In this document: one piece after another, positions 1 to 11,320 of the stretch
Numbering within the stretch: the first letter of the stretch is position 1
Layout of the letters: the number at the start of each line of letters is the position of its first letter
NCBI RefSeq assembly: GCF_023534745.1
Contig: NZ_JAMHJQ010000019.1
Span: 107,938 to 158,104, forward strand
From: Streptomyces sp. 35G-GA-8
GTDB lineage: Bacteria; Actinomycetota; Actinomycetes; Streptomycetales; Streptomycetaceae
Direction: 5' to 3'
Length of the DNA stretch: 50,167 nucleotides
Program-made: the position numbers and the translations under genes
Notes under the pieces: model-generated
Database searches by the model: none
The model's input: the letters and a program-made list of their open reading frames with translations, nothing else
Told to the model about the DNA's origin: nothing

Positions 1-33
1 GAGCCCGGTATCCGGCCGGGGCTGCCGGGTCAT
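1..33 (-). CDS. Start of a gene downstream of GH4 (partial)
   Basis: Only the first 11 codons are in the window. An ATG lies at 33-31 on the minus strand, 20 bases after the GH4 stop codon, with a good Shine-Dalgarno sequence (GAGGAG) 6 bases before it. The reading frame stays open to the window edge (begins MTRQPRPDTG). It is probably the next gene of the GH4 operon; the product cannot be told. Confidence 0.45.
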   Translation of the reverse strand, partial: MTRQPRPDTGL

Positions 34-53
34 ACAGGGCTCCTCGTGAGGTG

Positions 54-1400
54 CTACTTCCGGTTCAGATAGGCGAGGCCCGGATGCACACGCGTATAGC
101 CGTCCACGAGACGGCGGGCCACGGTCACGGAATCCACCAGCGGGTGCAGGGCGAACGCCTTGGCCGCGGTGGCGCGCGAACCGCTCTCGGCGGCGGCCAG
201 GACCTCGCGCTCGACGGCCTTGACGGCGCACACCAGGCCGGTGGCGTGGTGCGGCAGGGGCGAGACGGCGAGCGGATGGGCGCCGTTGGCGTCCACGAAG
301 CAGGGCACTTCGATGACGGCCTCCTCGTCCAGCACGCGCAGAGTGGTGCGGTTGCGGACGTTGAGGATGAGCGTGGTGCGTTCGTCGCGGGCGATGGCGC
401 GCATCAGCGCGAGCGCGACCTTCTCGTAGCCGCCGGACTCCAGGTCGGGGGCGTCACGCTCGCCGACGCCCGCCGCCTCGCGGTTCGCCGCCATGTACGT
501 GGCCTCGCGTTCGGCGCGGGTACGGTCCCAGGCCGCGAGCGCGGGGGTGCCGGGACGCTCCATCTCGTCGTAGAAGCGGGCCTGTTGGTCACGGAGGAAC
601 GCGCCGCGGGTCTGCTCCGCCTCCTGGTAGGCGCGTACCGCCTCCCGGTTGAAGTAGTAGTAATGGAGGTATTCGTTGGGGATCGCGCCGAGGGAATGGA
701 GCCATGCGGTCCCGAAGAGCTTGCCCTCCTCGAAGGAACCGAGGGCTTCGGTGTCGGCGAGCAGCCGGGGCAGTTCGTCGCGTCCGGCGACGCGCAGCCC
801 GCGCAGCCAGCCGAGGTGGTTGAGGCCGACGTAGTCGATCGACGCCTCGTCCGGGTCGGCGCCGAGGGCGCGCGCGACACGACGGCCCAGGCCCACGGGT
901 GAGTCGCAGATACCGATCACGCGATCGCCGAGATGCCGGGACATGGCTTCGGTGACCAGGCCGGCCGGGTTGGTGAAGTTGATGACCCAGGCGTCGGGGG
1001 CGAGCCGGGCGACGCGTCGCGCGATGTCGACGGCGACGGGGACCGTGCGCAGTCCGTACGCGATGCCGCCCGCACCGACCGTCTCCTGGCCGAGCACGCC
1101 CTGGTCCAGGGCGACGCGTTCGTCGGCAGCGCGGCCTTCGAGTCCTCCGACGCGGATGGCCGAGAACACGAAGTCGGCGCCGCGCAGCGCCTCGTCGAGG
1201 TCGGTGGTGGCCGTGACCGTGGGGGCGTCGGGGACGGACGCGGCCTGCTCGGCCAGCACGCGGGCGACCGCCGTGAGCCTCGCGGCGTCCAGATCGTGCA
1301 GGGTGACGTGGGTGACGCGGCCCTCCGCGTGGTCGCCGAGCAGTGCTCCGTACACGAGCGGCACCCGGAATCCGCCGCCGCCGAGAATGGTGAGCCTCAC
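54..1400 (-). CDS. Glycoside hydrolase family 4 (6-phospho-beta-glucosidase-type)
   Basis: A 448-residue NAD- and metal-dependent glycosidase of family GH4. The N-terminus carries the dinucleotide-binding motif ILGGGGFRVP (residues 5-14). The conserved NFTNPAG stretch (141-147), the metal cysteine in GICDSP (C165) and the metal histidine in NHLGW (H195) are all present, and the length is normal for the family. GH4 enzymes cleave by an oxidation-elimination mechanism; many act on phosphorylated disaccharides, but in Streptomyces the substrate is often unphosphorylated or unknown, so the 6-phospho label is by homology only. The GTG start is preceded by GAAGGCGG at good spacing. It is divergent from the GH2 gene and probably cotranscribed with the gene leaving the left edge. 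Confidence 0.88.
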   Translation of the reverse strand: MRLTILGGGGFRVPLVYGALLGDHAEGRVTHVTLHDLDAARLTAVARVLAEQAASVPDAPTVTATTDLDEALRGADFVFSAIRVGGLEGRAADERVALDQGVLGQETVGAGGIAYGLRTVPVAVDIARRVARLAPDAWVINFTNPAGLVTEAMSRHLGDRVIGICDSPVGLGRRVARALGADPDEASIDYVGLNHLGWLRGLRVAGRDELPRLLADTEALGSFEEGKLFGTAWLHSLGAIPNEYLHYYYFNREAVRAYQEAEQTRGAFLRDQQARFYDEMERPGTPALAAWDRTRAEREATYMAANREAAGVGERDAPDLESGGYEKVALALMRAIARDERTTLILNVRNRTTLRVLDEEAVIEVPCFVDANGAHPLAVSPLPHHATGLVCAVKAVEREVLAAAESGSRATAAKAFALHPLVDSVTVARRLVDGYTRVHPGLAYLNRK

Positions 1401-1424
1401 GCCTGAACCGCCTTCGGTGCCTGA

Positions 1425-4694
<3,270 letters not shown>

Positions 4695-4722
4695 GGGGCT
4701 TCGCGGGCCGGCGTGCCAGGGC

Positions 4723-4764
4723 CTAGTGCCCCTCCCGGCGATGTTTGCCCCGTCGCGGCACTAG
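4723..4764. terminator. Convergent terminator hairpin
   Basis: CTAGTGCC (4723-4730) pairs perfectly with GGCACTAG (4757-4764) across a 26-base loop, between the convergent GH2 and anti-sigma-like genes. The TAG stop codon of the minus-strand gene lies inside the right arm. No T-tract follows, as is usual in Streptomyces. Confidence 0.5.
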
Positions 4765-5456
4765 CGGGCCGTGCCGAAGCCTCCCCGGACCTCGGCGGGC
4801 CGGCCCGAGCCGGTCGCGACCGCCGTGTACCGGTCGTCCCCGGCGTCCCGCGCGCCTTCCGCGTGGTTGTACTGCGCCGCGAAGACATGCTCGCCCGCCG
4901 GGACCGTCACGCCGTCCTTGAGCGTCCACCGGTAGACCAGCGCGCCGGTCTCGGGGCGTACGGAGACGGTGAAGTCCTCTTCGGGCAGCGTCCGCCAGGA
5001 GCCGGTGTCCCGTACCCCTCCGGTCTGCGCGACGCGTAGTTCGAGGGTCAGTGAGGTCAGTGGCCGGTCCGTTCCGATCGTGATGTTGCTCTGCGCCCAG
5101 TAGGCGTTGCTGTTCGGGTCGAGCACGCCGTCCGACCGGAGATAGCCGTCCCGGGCACCTACGGGCGGGCTGTCGGGCGTCTCGCTCGACGGGCCCGGGG
5201 TGGTCGCCACCGTCCTCGCCCGATCGGCGCCGTCGTCCATGACGGCGTCGAGGGCGAGCGCGCCGGCGGCGAGAACGCCGGTCGCCGCGGCCGCCGCCGC
5301 GGCGACCCGGACCCAGGACGCCGGGCGAGGGGCCGGCGATCGCGCGGGGCGCGTTCCCGGCCCGGCCATGCCCCGCTCGATGCGCGCGCGCATCCGCTCC
5401 CGGTCCGGGTGGTGGGCCCGCGCCGTCTCCTTCAGCCGTCTGTGCAACTCGTCCAT
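4761..5456 (-). CDS. Single-pass membrane protein paired with ECF sigma factor
   Basis: A 231-residue protein with a charged N-terminus (residues 1-45), one transmembrane segment (about 47-70, alanine- and valine-rich) and an extracytoplasmic domain of about 150 residues ending in a beta-rich region. Its ATG overlaps the sigma-factor stop as TGATG, so the two are translationally coupled. The position is that of an anti-sigma or sensor partner, but no zinc-binding HxxxCxxC motif is present, so it is not a ZAS-type anti-sigma factor. In the SigE family such partners often carry an unannotated N-terminal cytoplasmic segment and an external domain. The function as sigma regulator is inferred from context only. 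Confidence 0.75.
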   Translation of the reverse strand: MDELHRRLKETARAHHPDRERMRARIERGMAGPGTRPARSPAPRPASWVRVAAAAAAATGVLAAGALALDAVMDDGADRARTVATTPGPSSETPDSPPVGARDGYLRSDGVLDPNSNAYWAQSNITIGTDRPLTSLTLELRVAQTGGVRDTGSWRTLPEEDFTVSVRPETGALVYRWTLKDGVTVPAGEHVFAAQYNHAEGARDAGDDRYTAVATGSGRPAEVRGGFGTAR

Positions 5457-6064
5457 CAGCCCCTGCCTTCAGCACGTGTCGAGGCGCGCGCGGAACCACG
5501 TACCCGGGTGGGCGTCACGGCACGCTGCGAGGCCACCGTCGCCTGGACCTCTTCGGCCGTGGCGCCCGGTCCGAGCAGCCGTCCCAGCTCTGCCATCCCC
5601 CTCGACGACTGGCTCTTCACCGTGCCCACCGAGATGCCCAGGGCGAGCGCCGTGTCCCGTTCGGAGAGGTCCAGGGCATATCTCAGCACCACACAGGCGC
5701 GTTTGCGGAACGGCAGCCGCCGTAACGCGGCCTGGACGTCGAGTACCGCCGGTACGTCCGGATCGTCGAAGCGCTCGCCCCGCTGCGACCAGAACAGCGA
5801 GACGCGGCGGCGCTCCCGCACCGCGCTCCGGATCCGGGAGCGGGCCAGGTTCGCGACCACCCCGCGGGCGTACGCGACGGGGTGATCGGCTGCCCGTACC
5901 CGGTCCCAGCGGCGCCACATCGCGAGCAGGGCGTCCGAGGCCAGATCGTCGGCCGTGTCGGCGTCGCCCGTCAACAGATAGGCCAGCCGGGACAGTTCGG
6001 CGTAGTGCCGCTCGAAGAACGCGTGGAACTCGGCAGCGGTGGCGTCATCGACCACTGTGCCCAC
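5456..6064 (-). CDS. SigE-family ECF RNA polymerase sigma factor
   Basis: An extracytoplasmic-function sigma factor of about 202 residues. Region 2 is seen in HAFFERHYAELSRLAYLLTGD and the following DLASDALLAMWRRWDRV; region 4 ends in the helix-turn-helix LSERDTALALGISVGTVKSQ. It directs RNA polymerase to alternative promoters. I chose the GTG at 6064 because AAGGAG stands 7 bases before it; a longer frame to 6151 has no such site and adds a low-complexity stretch. The downstream membrane protein is coupled by TGATG overlap. The lysyl-oxidase-like gene is divergent and could be a target, but no shared promoter motif was found. Confidence 0.9.
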   Translation of the reverse strand: MGTVVDDATAAEFHAFFERHYAELSRLAYLLTGDADTADDLASDALLAMWRRWDRVRAADHPVAYARGVVANLARSRIRSAVRERRRVSLFWSQRGERFDDPDVPAVLDVQAALRRLPFRKRACVVLRYALDLSERDTALALGISVGTVKSQSSRGMAELGRLLGPGATAEEVQATVASQRAVTPTRVRGSARASTRAEGRG

Positions 6065-6426
6065 GGAGCCGCTCCTTGTCCGCTGTCCGCTCCCGCACCG
6101 GCCGTTCCCGCCGCCGCGGGATGCGCGAGCCCAGCACTCGCGCGACTCCACCCCTTGTCGCTCCCGGCCTCATTAGCACAGCCGAGGGGTTCCTGGGGCA
6201 GAAATCACGCACTGATGGCTTGATCCGCGTTTCGTCGCACAATTCCGGCCAACCATCGGCGACTTGTGGGTCCGCGGGCAACCCGGAGTGACGTCCTTCT
6301 GATCTCACAGGTGACACATAGATGACGCATGGGGCTCATCACGAAACGTCGGGATATTCCCGGCCGGTGGACCCCCCGCCATCCGTGCGCACCACTGTTG
6401 TTGTGGCACTCGCAGACGAGGAACCG
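6065..6426. other. Divergent intergenic region, no clear motif
   Basis: This 362-bp gap separates the start of the sigma gene from the start of the lysyl-oxidase-like gene. It must hold both promoters. I saw no convincing -35/-10 pair, no strong palindrome and no plausible short gene. A GGAAC motif on the minus strand near 6190 resembles an ECF -35 element, but no matching -10 element was clear. Confidence 0.4.
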
Positions 6427-8127
6427 ATGACCAGACCTCACCACCACAGCCGTACGCGCCGATCGGCGATCGCCGCCGGGGCGGCGCTCGCGGTGATCGC
6501 GGGCGTGGCGGGAGCCGCGCCGTTCGCCGGAGCGGCGACTCCGGCAGGCCCCGAGCTCTCCCTTATCGCCGCCTCCAACTCCGTGATAATCGACCGCTAC
6601 GAGGACGAACCGGGGGTCTATCTGGACCTCGGTACGTATGTCACCGCCGAGGGCGGACCCCTGGAGTTCCGGGTGACACGCGCGTCCTACAAGGACCCCG
6701 TGGTCGCCAAGCAGATCATCCGCAAGGGGAAGAAGACCACGACCAAGACCCTCCCCAAGGGTCTTGTGAAGGACTTCTCCGGTCTGCCGGGCTTCCTCCA
6801 GGTGACCGTCACCGACGCGGCGGGCGCGGCGGTCGTGAAGACCACCGAGACGTTCTGCCCGAACAACGCCTCGGGCCGGATCCGTCCGGACGCCCCGTCC
6901 ACCTCGAAGTATCCCGAGAGCTGCTCCACCAACCCGTTCACGCTGGGTTCGGTGTGGGGCGTCGAGAACGGCTGGGCGACCAACACCAACCTGGGCTACT
7001 ACTCCGAGCCGGTCGACCTGGCGCCCGGGGAGTACACCGCCAAGGTGTCCGTCGCCAAGAAGTACCGCGACCTGTTCGGCATGGCCGGCACATCGAAGTC
7101 GATCAAGGTCACGGTGCGCGAGCGCAAGTGGGACGAGGGAGGCGGGGTCGGAGCGGCTCCCTCGGGAGCCAGGGCCGCCGGTCACGCGGGTCATGGCGGT
7201 GGTCATGGCGGTCATGGCGCGCCGGCGGGGCACTCCGGCGCCTCGGCGCATGTGAGCAGCAACGGCCGCGGGGCCGACGCCCCGGCGCCGCCCGCGCTGC
7301 CGAACGCGCTCATGTCCGGCAAGGCCGCGGCCCATCTCGGCGACGGCCCCGGGCACACCGACGGTTCGCGGATCGCGCCCGCGCTCAAGCCCAACGCGAA
7401 GCGTCCGACCGGCCGCGCGAGCGTGCCCGACGTACCCAAGCCCGATCTGCGCGCGCTGCCGGCATGGGACATCTCCATCACCGACGGCGAGGACGGGGAC
7501 ATCCCCGGCAAGGACTATCTGGCCTTCAGCGCCAATGTGTGGAACGCCGGTCCCGCGCCGCTGGTCGTGGACGGTTTCCGCGGTCCCGGCAAGGACCTGA
7601 TGGACGCCTACCAGTACTTCCACGACGCCAAGGGCAAGCAGGTCGGCTACGCGCCCGCCGGCACCATGGAGTGGGACGCGCGGCAGGGCCACGAGCACTG
7701 GCACTTCACCGACTTCGCCAGCTACCGCCTGCTGAGGGCCGACAAGAAGGAGGCCGTGCGCAGCGGGAAGGAGGCGTTCTGTCTGGCCAACACCGACGCC
7801 ATCGACTACACCGTGAAGAACGCCAACTGGCACCCGAACAACACCGATCTGTCCACCGCCTGCGGTGTGCAGAGCTCCGTCTCCGTCCGTGAGGTGCTGG
7901 ACGTCGGCTCCGGTGACACCTACACCCAGTACCGTCCCGGTCAGTCGTTCGACATCACCGACCTGCCGAACGGTACGTACTACATCGAGGTGCTCGCCAA
8001 CCCCGAGCGCCGGCTCCACGAGACCAGCCTGTCCAACAACACCGCGCTGCGCAAGGTGGTGCTGAGCGGCAAGCCCGGCGCCCGCAAGGTGACCGTGCCC
8101 GCGCATGATCTGATCAACGCCCCCTGA
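6427..8127 (+). CDS. Secreted lysyl-oxidase-like copper protein
   Basis: A 566-residue secreted protein. An N-terminal signal peptide (TRRSAIAAG core, likely cleavage near AGAAT, residue 37) precedes a beta-rich domain (about 40-235), a flexible His/Gly-rich linker (about 249-277, repeated GHGG units) and a C-terminal lysyl oxidase domain (about 350-560). The copper site is visible as H422-E-H424-W-H426 (GHEHWHF), and the LANPERRLHE and SNNTA motifs of the family follow. Eukaryotic relatives oxidise lysine side chains to allysine with a lysine-tyrosyl quinone; bacterial substrates are unclear. The start at 6427 has a GAGGA site and gives a proper signal peptide. The His-rich linker may bind metal. 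Confidence 0.85.
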   Translation: MTRPHHHSRTRRSAIAAGAALAVIAGVAGAAPFAGAATPAGPELSLIAASNSVIIDRYEDEPGVYLDLGTYVTAEGGPLEFRVTRASYKDPVVAKQIIRKGKKTTTKTLPKGLVKDFSGLPGFLQVTVTDAAGAAVVKTTETFCPNNASGRIRPDAPSTSKYPESCSTNPFTLGSVWGVENGWATNTNLGYYSEPVDLAPGEYTAKVSVAKKYRDLFGMAGTSKSIKVTVRERKWDEGGGVGAAPSGARAAGHAGHGGGHGGHGAPAGHSGASAHVSSNGRGADAPAPPALPNALMSGKAAAHLGDGPGHTDGSRIAPALKPNAKRPTGRASVPDVPKPDLRALPAWDISITDGEDGDIPGKDYLAFSANVWNAGPAPLVVDGFRGPGKDLMDAYQYFHDAKGKQVGYAPAGTMEWDARQGHEHWHFTDFASYRLLRADKKEAVRSGKEAFCLANTDAIDYTVKNANWHPNNTDLSTACGVQSSVSVREVLDVGSGDTYTQYRPGQSFDITDLPNGTYYIEVLANPERRLHETSLSNNTALRKVVLSGKPGARKVTVPAHDLINAP

Positions 8128-8148
8128 TCCAGAGGTTTTCGACGGCCG

Positions 8149-8182
8149 GGGGGTCCGGGCGGTGCGAGCCGTCCGGGCCCCC
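8149..8182. terminator. Convergent terminator hairpin
   Basis: GGGGGTCCGGGCGG (8149-8162) pairs with CCGTCCGGGCCCCC (8169-8182) over a 6-base loop, with two G-U type pairs. It lies 21 bases after the lysyl-oxidase-like stop and before the convergent GH3 stop, so it can serve both strands. Confidence 0.7.
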
Positions 8183-8201
8183 TTCCACGTGTTCCACCTG
8201 C

Positions 8202-10982
8202 TCATCCGGTGACATCGATGCGTGCGAGCCGCAGTGGGCCGCGCAGGGTGACCCGCAGGTCGTGCACGCCCGAGAGCGCGAATTCGGCGCGTGGGGTGGT
8301 GCGGTAGTCGTACGGTCCGCCGCCCGCCCGGACCTCGATCGCCGCGCGTGTCCCACCGTCGGCCGTGGTCAGGACGATCTCCCCCTCGCCCGCCGCGTCG
8401 AGGACGACCCCGCCTACGCCGTCCCCGAAGTCGCAGTCGCGGAAGAGCAGTTCGCCGGCCTTCCGCTCGCCGCCCGAGTCCCGCGGGGTCACCGCGTCGC
8501 CCGACACCTTGGTCCGGTCGACGATCTCGGTGCCGGTCTGCTCGTCGTAGTCGGCCGCCGCCAGTCCGTTCCGCCTCAGATCCCTCGCGCGGGGGGTGTC
8601 GCCCGGGACGGTGAGCCGGACGGAGCGGCGGATGTCCGCGCTGGAGGCCGCCGCCTCGAACACATACGTGCCCTCCGGTACGGTCCACGCGCCGCGCGCC
8701 ACGTCGTAGTGGCCCAGTTCGTCTCTCCCGAGGGCCAGTTCGACGGTTCGGGACTCCCCCGGCCCGAGCGGTACGCGGGCGTGCGCGACCAGCTGACGGT
8801 GAGGACGCGGGACACGCGGAGCGGCCTGTCGTACGTACAGCTGCACCACCTCGTCGGCGGCGCGCGAGCCGGTATTGGTGACGGTGACGCGTGCCCGCAG
8901 CTCAGGTCCTGGCCGGCCGATCTCCAGGGCGTCGTAACGGAAGGAGGAGTACGACAGCCCATGGCCGAAGGCGTACAGCGGCGTGCCGTCGAAGTAGAGA
9001 TAGGTCTGCCGCGAGCCGATGATGTCGTAGTCGAGGAGACCGGCCGGATCCGCGTCGTCCGCGTACCACGTCTGGGGCAGCCGTCCCGCCGGTGAGACAT
9101 CGCCCGCCAGTACCCGCGCCAGCGCGGTGCCCGCCGCCTGGCCGCCGTGCGCGGTCCACAGCAGCGCCGGGAGCCCGGCCTGCGCGTCGGCCACCGCGTA
9201 GGGATAGCCCGAGGTCAGCACGAGCGCCGTGCGCGGATTGGCGGCGTGTGCGGCCCGCCACAGCCGGTCCTGGTGCGGTGGCAGGGCGAGGGTGCGGCGG
9301 TCCTCGGTCTCCCGGCCGTTGATGTGCGGGTCATTGCCCGCCATGACAACGACCACATCGGCGTCGGCCGCCGCGCGGGCCACCGCCTCCTCGCCGCGTT
9401 CCAGGACGACGATCTCGAAAAGTGTGCCGTGGCCGGCAACCTTCAGACCGTCGGCGGCGACCGATACGTACCCGCCGGTCCCCGCGTGTACAAGGAGGTG
9501 CCCGCCCTCGTGCTCTTCGAGCCGGAACGTCTCCTGGACCACCCAGCCGCCGGGCTGATCGGCGGAGGCCCGTACGTACCCGTCCTCGGCGACGGAGAGA
9601 TAGCGGCGGTCGGGCGCGCGCAGGGTGATCAGACCGTGCCCCCAGTCGGTCAGCACCAGTTCGGTGGCCTCGGTGGCCGCGTCGGTGTCACAGGTCAGCG
9701 GCGAAATCGAGGGCACCCGGACCCAGCCGCCCGTCATGGCCCTGAGCGTGATCCGGTCCGCGCCGTCGGCGAAGACGACCCGGTCGGCACCGAAGCGTTC
9801 ACGGAGCCCGTCGAACGGGGTGACACGCCGGATCAGGGTGCCGCTGTACCAGTCGAGTTTGCACTCGTCGGCGAGCGGACCGACCAGCGCGATACGGCGG
9901 CCGGGCGCGATCGGCAGCAGGCCGTCGTTCTTGAGCAGGACGACGGCCTGCTCGGCGGCCTCCTGGGCGAGCGCGCGGTGTCCGGGGGTGTCGAAGGCCG
10001 AGGTCTCCCGGTACGGATCGCGTTCCGGGTCGAACTCCCCGAGCGCGAACCGTACCGTCAGCTGCCGTCGCACCGCCGTATCGATATCCGCTTCACCGAT
10101 CAGCCCCCGCTCCAGGGCGCCGCGGATCCGTCCGGTGATCACGGACGGGTCGGTGCCATGGTCGGTGAAGCTGTCGACGCCGGCGCGCAGCGCGGCCGCG
10201 GTGGCCTCCTCGTGGGTGTCGAAGTACGCCTCGGCGTCGACGAGATTGCTGGGCGCGCCCGCGTCCGAGCAGACCAGCAGCTGCTGGTCGGTCCAGCCGC
10301 GCGCGTGCTCCCGCAGCAGGGGCGAGAGATGGTTGGGACGCCCGTTGACCAGGTTGTACGCGGGCATGACACCGGCCACCGCACCCGCCTCGACGGCTCC
10401 GCGGAAGGCGCGCAGATCGTATTCGTGCAGGACACGGGGGCGGATGGAGGACGAGGTGGTGGCCCGGTCCGTCTCGTTGTTGTGCGCGAGCCAGTGCTTG
10501 AGCACCGGGGCCGTGCGCCAGTAGTCGGGGTGATCGCCGCGCAGACCCCGGGTATAGGCGGTGGCGAGGACGGAGGTCAGCCGGGGGTCTTCCGCGTAAC
10601 CCTCCTCGTTGCGTCCCCAGAGCGGGTTGCGGAGCAGATTCACCGTCGGGGCCCACACGTTGAGCCCGACGCGGTCGTCCCGTGCGCGCATCGTCCGTAT
10701 CTCCTGGGAGACGGCCTCCCCGATCCGGCGCACCAGTTCCTCGTTCCAGGTCGCGCCGAACCCGACGGCCTGCGGGAATACGGTCGCGGGCCCCATCCAG
10801 GCGACACCGTGCAGTGCCTCCTGTCCGGTACGGAACGCCGCGACGTCCAGGCGTTCCACCGCCGGGGCGAACTGATGCAGCAGGGCGGTCTTCTCATCGA
10901 GTGTCAGCCGCGCGAGCAGATCCTCGACGCGCGCGGCACGGGTCAGCCCGGGGTCACGGAAGGGCGGCTGGTCCTCGGTCAC
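8202..10982 (-). CDS. GH3 beta-glucosidase with beta-trefoil-like insert
   Basis: A 926-residue family 3 glycosidase without a signal peptide, so intracellular. The TIM-barrel domain (about 15-310) has KHW at 162-164 and the nucleophile D240 in VCSDAG. The alpha/beta sandwich (about 345-410 and 530-640) is interrupted by an insert (about 411-528) with the repeated pattern of fascin-like beta-trefoils (LRAPDRRYLS, GTGGYVSVAADG). After it come GNDPHINGRETEDR, a fibronectin-III-like domain (about 690-790) and a C-terminal carbohydrate-binding, CBM6-like region (about 800-926). It would remove glucose from imported beta-glucan or xyloglucan oligosaccharides. A LacI palindrome and a -35 TTGACA lie just upstream, linking it to the transporter operon. 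Confidence 0.92.
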   Translation of the reverse strand: MTEDQPPFRDPGLTRAARVEDLLARLTLDEKTALLHQFAPAVERLDVAAFRTGQEALHGVAWMGPATVFPQAVGFGATWNEELVRRIGEAVSQEIRTMRARDDRVGLNVWAPTVNLLRNPLWGRNEEGYAEDPRLTSVLATAYTRGLRGDHPDYWRTAPVLKHWLAHNNETDRATTSSSIRPRVLHEYDLRAFRGAVEAGAVAGVMPAYNLVNGRPNHLSPLLREHARGWTDQQLLVCSDAGAPSNLVDAEAYFDTHEEATAAALRAGVDSFTDHGTDPSVITGRIRGALERGLIGEADIDTAVRRQLTVRFALGEFDPERDPYRETSAFDTPGHRALAQEAAEQAVVLLKNDGLLPIAPGRRIALVGPLADECKLDWYSGTLIRRVTPFDGLRERFGADRVVFADGADRITLRAMTGGWVRVPSISPLTCDTDAATEATELVLTDWGHGLITLRAPDRRYLSVAEDGYVRASADQPGGWVVQETFRLEEHEGGHLLVHAGTGGYVSVAADGLKVAGHGTLFEIVVLERGEEAVARAAADADVVVVMAGNDPHINGRETEDRRTLALPPHQDRLWRAAHAANPRTALVLTSGYPYAVADAQAGLPALLWTAHGGQAAGTALARVLAGDVSPAGRLPQTWYADDADPAGLLDYDIIGSRQTYLYFDGTPLYAFGHGLSYSSFRYDALEIGRPGPELRARVTVTNTGSRAADEVVQLYVRQAAPRVPRPHRQLVAHARVPLGPGESRTVELALGRDELGHYDVARGAWTVPEGTYVFEAAASSADIRRSVRLTVPGDTPRARDLRRNGLAAADYDEQTGTEIVDRTKVSGDAVTPRDSGGERKAGELLFRDCDFGDGVGGVVLDAAGEGEIVLTTADGGTRAAIEVRAGGGPYDYRTTPRAEFALSGVHDLRVTLRGPLRLARIDVTG

Positions 10983-11045
10983 GGAGGGTTCTCCCTGGAG
11001 AAGGTCGGTAGGGCCGAAAGAGCCGGAAGAGGCCCCCGCTCGGCT

Positions 11046-11060
11046 TTCGAAGCGCTTCGA
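11046..11060. promoter_or_regulatory. LacI operator upstream of GH3
   Basis: TTCGAAGCGCTTCGA, containing the perfect palindrome TCGAAGCGCTTCGA (11047-11060). It is the same sequence as the sites at 11234 and 20572 and has the central CG and symmetric form of LacI-family operators (compare the Streptomyces CebR box). It sits 64 bases upstream of the GH3 start, at or just after the presumed -10 element, where a repressor would block transcription. Confidence 0.85.
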
Positions 11061-11088
11061 TGCTCCGAGTCCGCCGGTCGGCTGTCAA
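11060..11088 (-). promoter_or_regulatory. Promoter of GH3 gene
   Basis: On the minus strand a consensus -35 TTGACA (11088-11083) is followed after 17 bases by GAGCAT (11065-11060), a poor -10. The LacI palindrome abuts the -10. The -35 is convincing; the -10 is weak. Confidence 0.5.
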
Positions 11089-11194
11089 GACATCCCGGGA
11101 CGCCGGGCATCGCTGCCGCGTCCGGACAACTTCCCTTCGTTCTCGGCTTGTTGGGTGCGGTAGATCGAGCGGTGAGGAATCTTGGAGGCGACTC

Positions 11195-11223
11195 TTGTGC
11201 CTCCGGAAGGGTTCATTTAACCT
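11195..11223 (+). promoter_or_regulatory. Promoter of sugar transporter operon
   Basis: TTGTGC (11195-11200), a 17-base spacer and TAACCT (11218-11223) form a fair housekeeping-type promoter. The predicted start of transcription near 11230 is followed directly by the LacI operator at 11234. Confidence 0.5.
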
Positions 11224-11233
11224 CGCAGCAACA

Positions 11234-11247
11234 TCGAAGCGCTTCGA
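11234..11247. promoter_or_regulatory. LacI operator of transporter operon
   Basis: A perfect copy of TCGAAGCGCTTCGA, about 4 bases downstream of the predicted transcription start of the binding protein-permease-GH74-GH42 operon and 74 bases before the first start codon. The position suits repression by roadblock or by blocking polymerase binding. Confidence 0.88.
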
Positions 11248-11320
11248 CAAATCTTCGACACCGCGGCCGACCGGTGGGCTTCCGCCGTACGTTGCCGCGC
11301 ACCACGAAGGGTTTGACGCA

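Noticed and set aside
8900-9750. PA14 domain in the GH3 enzyme
   Set aside because: The insert shows repeated trefoil-like units and no PA14 pattern.
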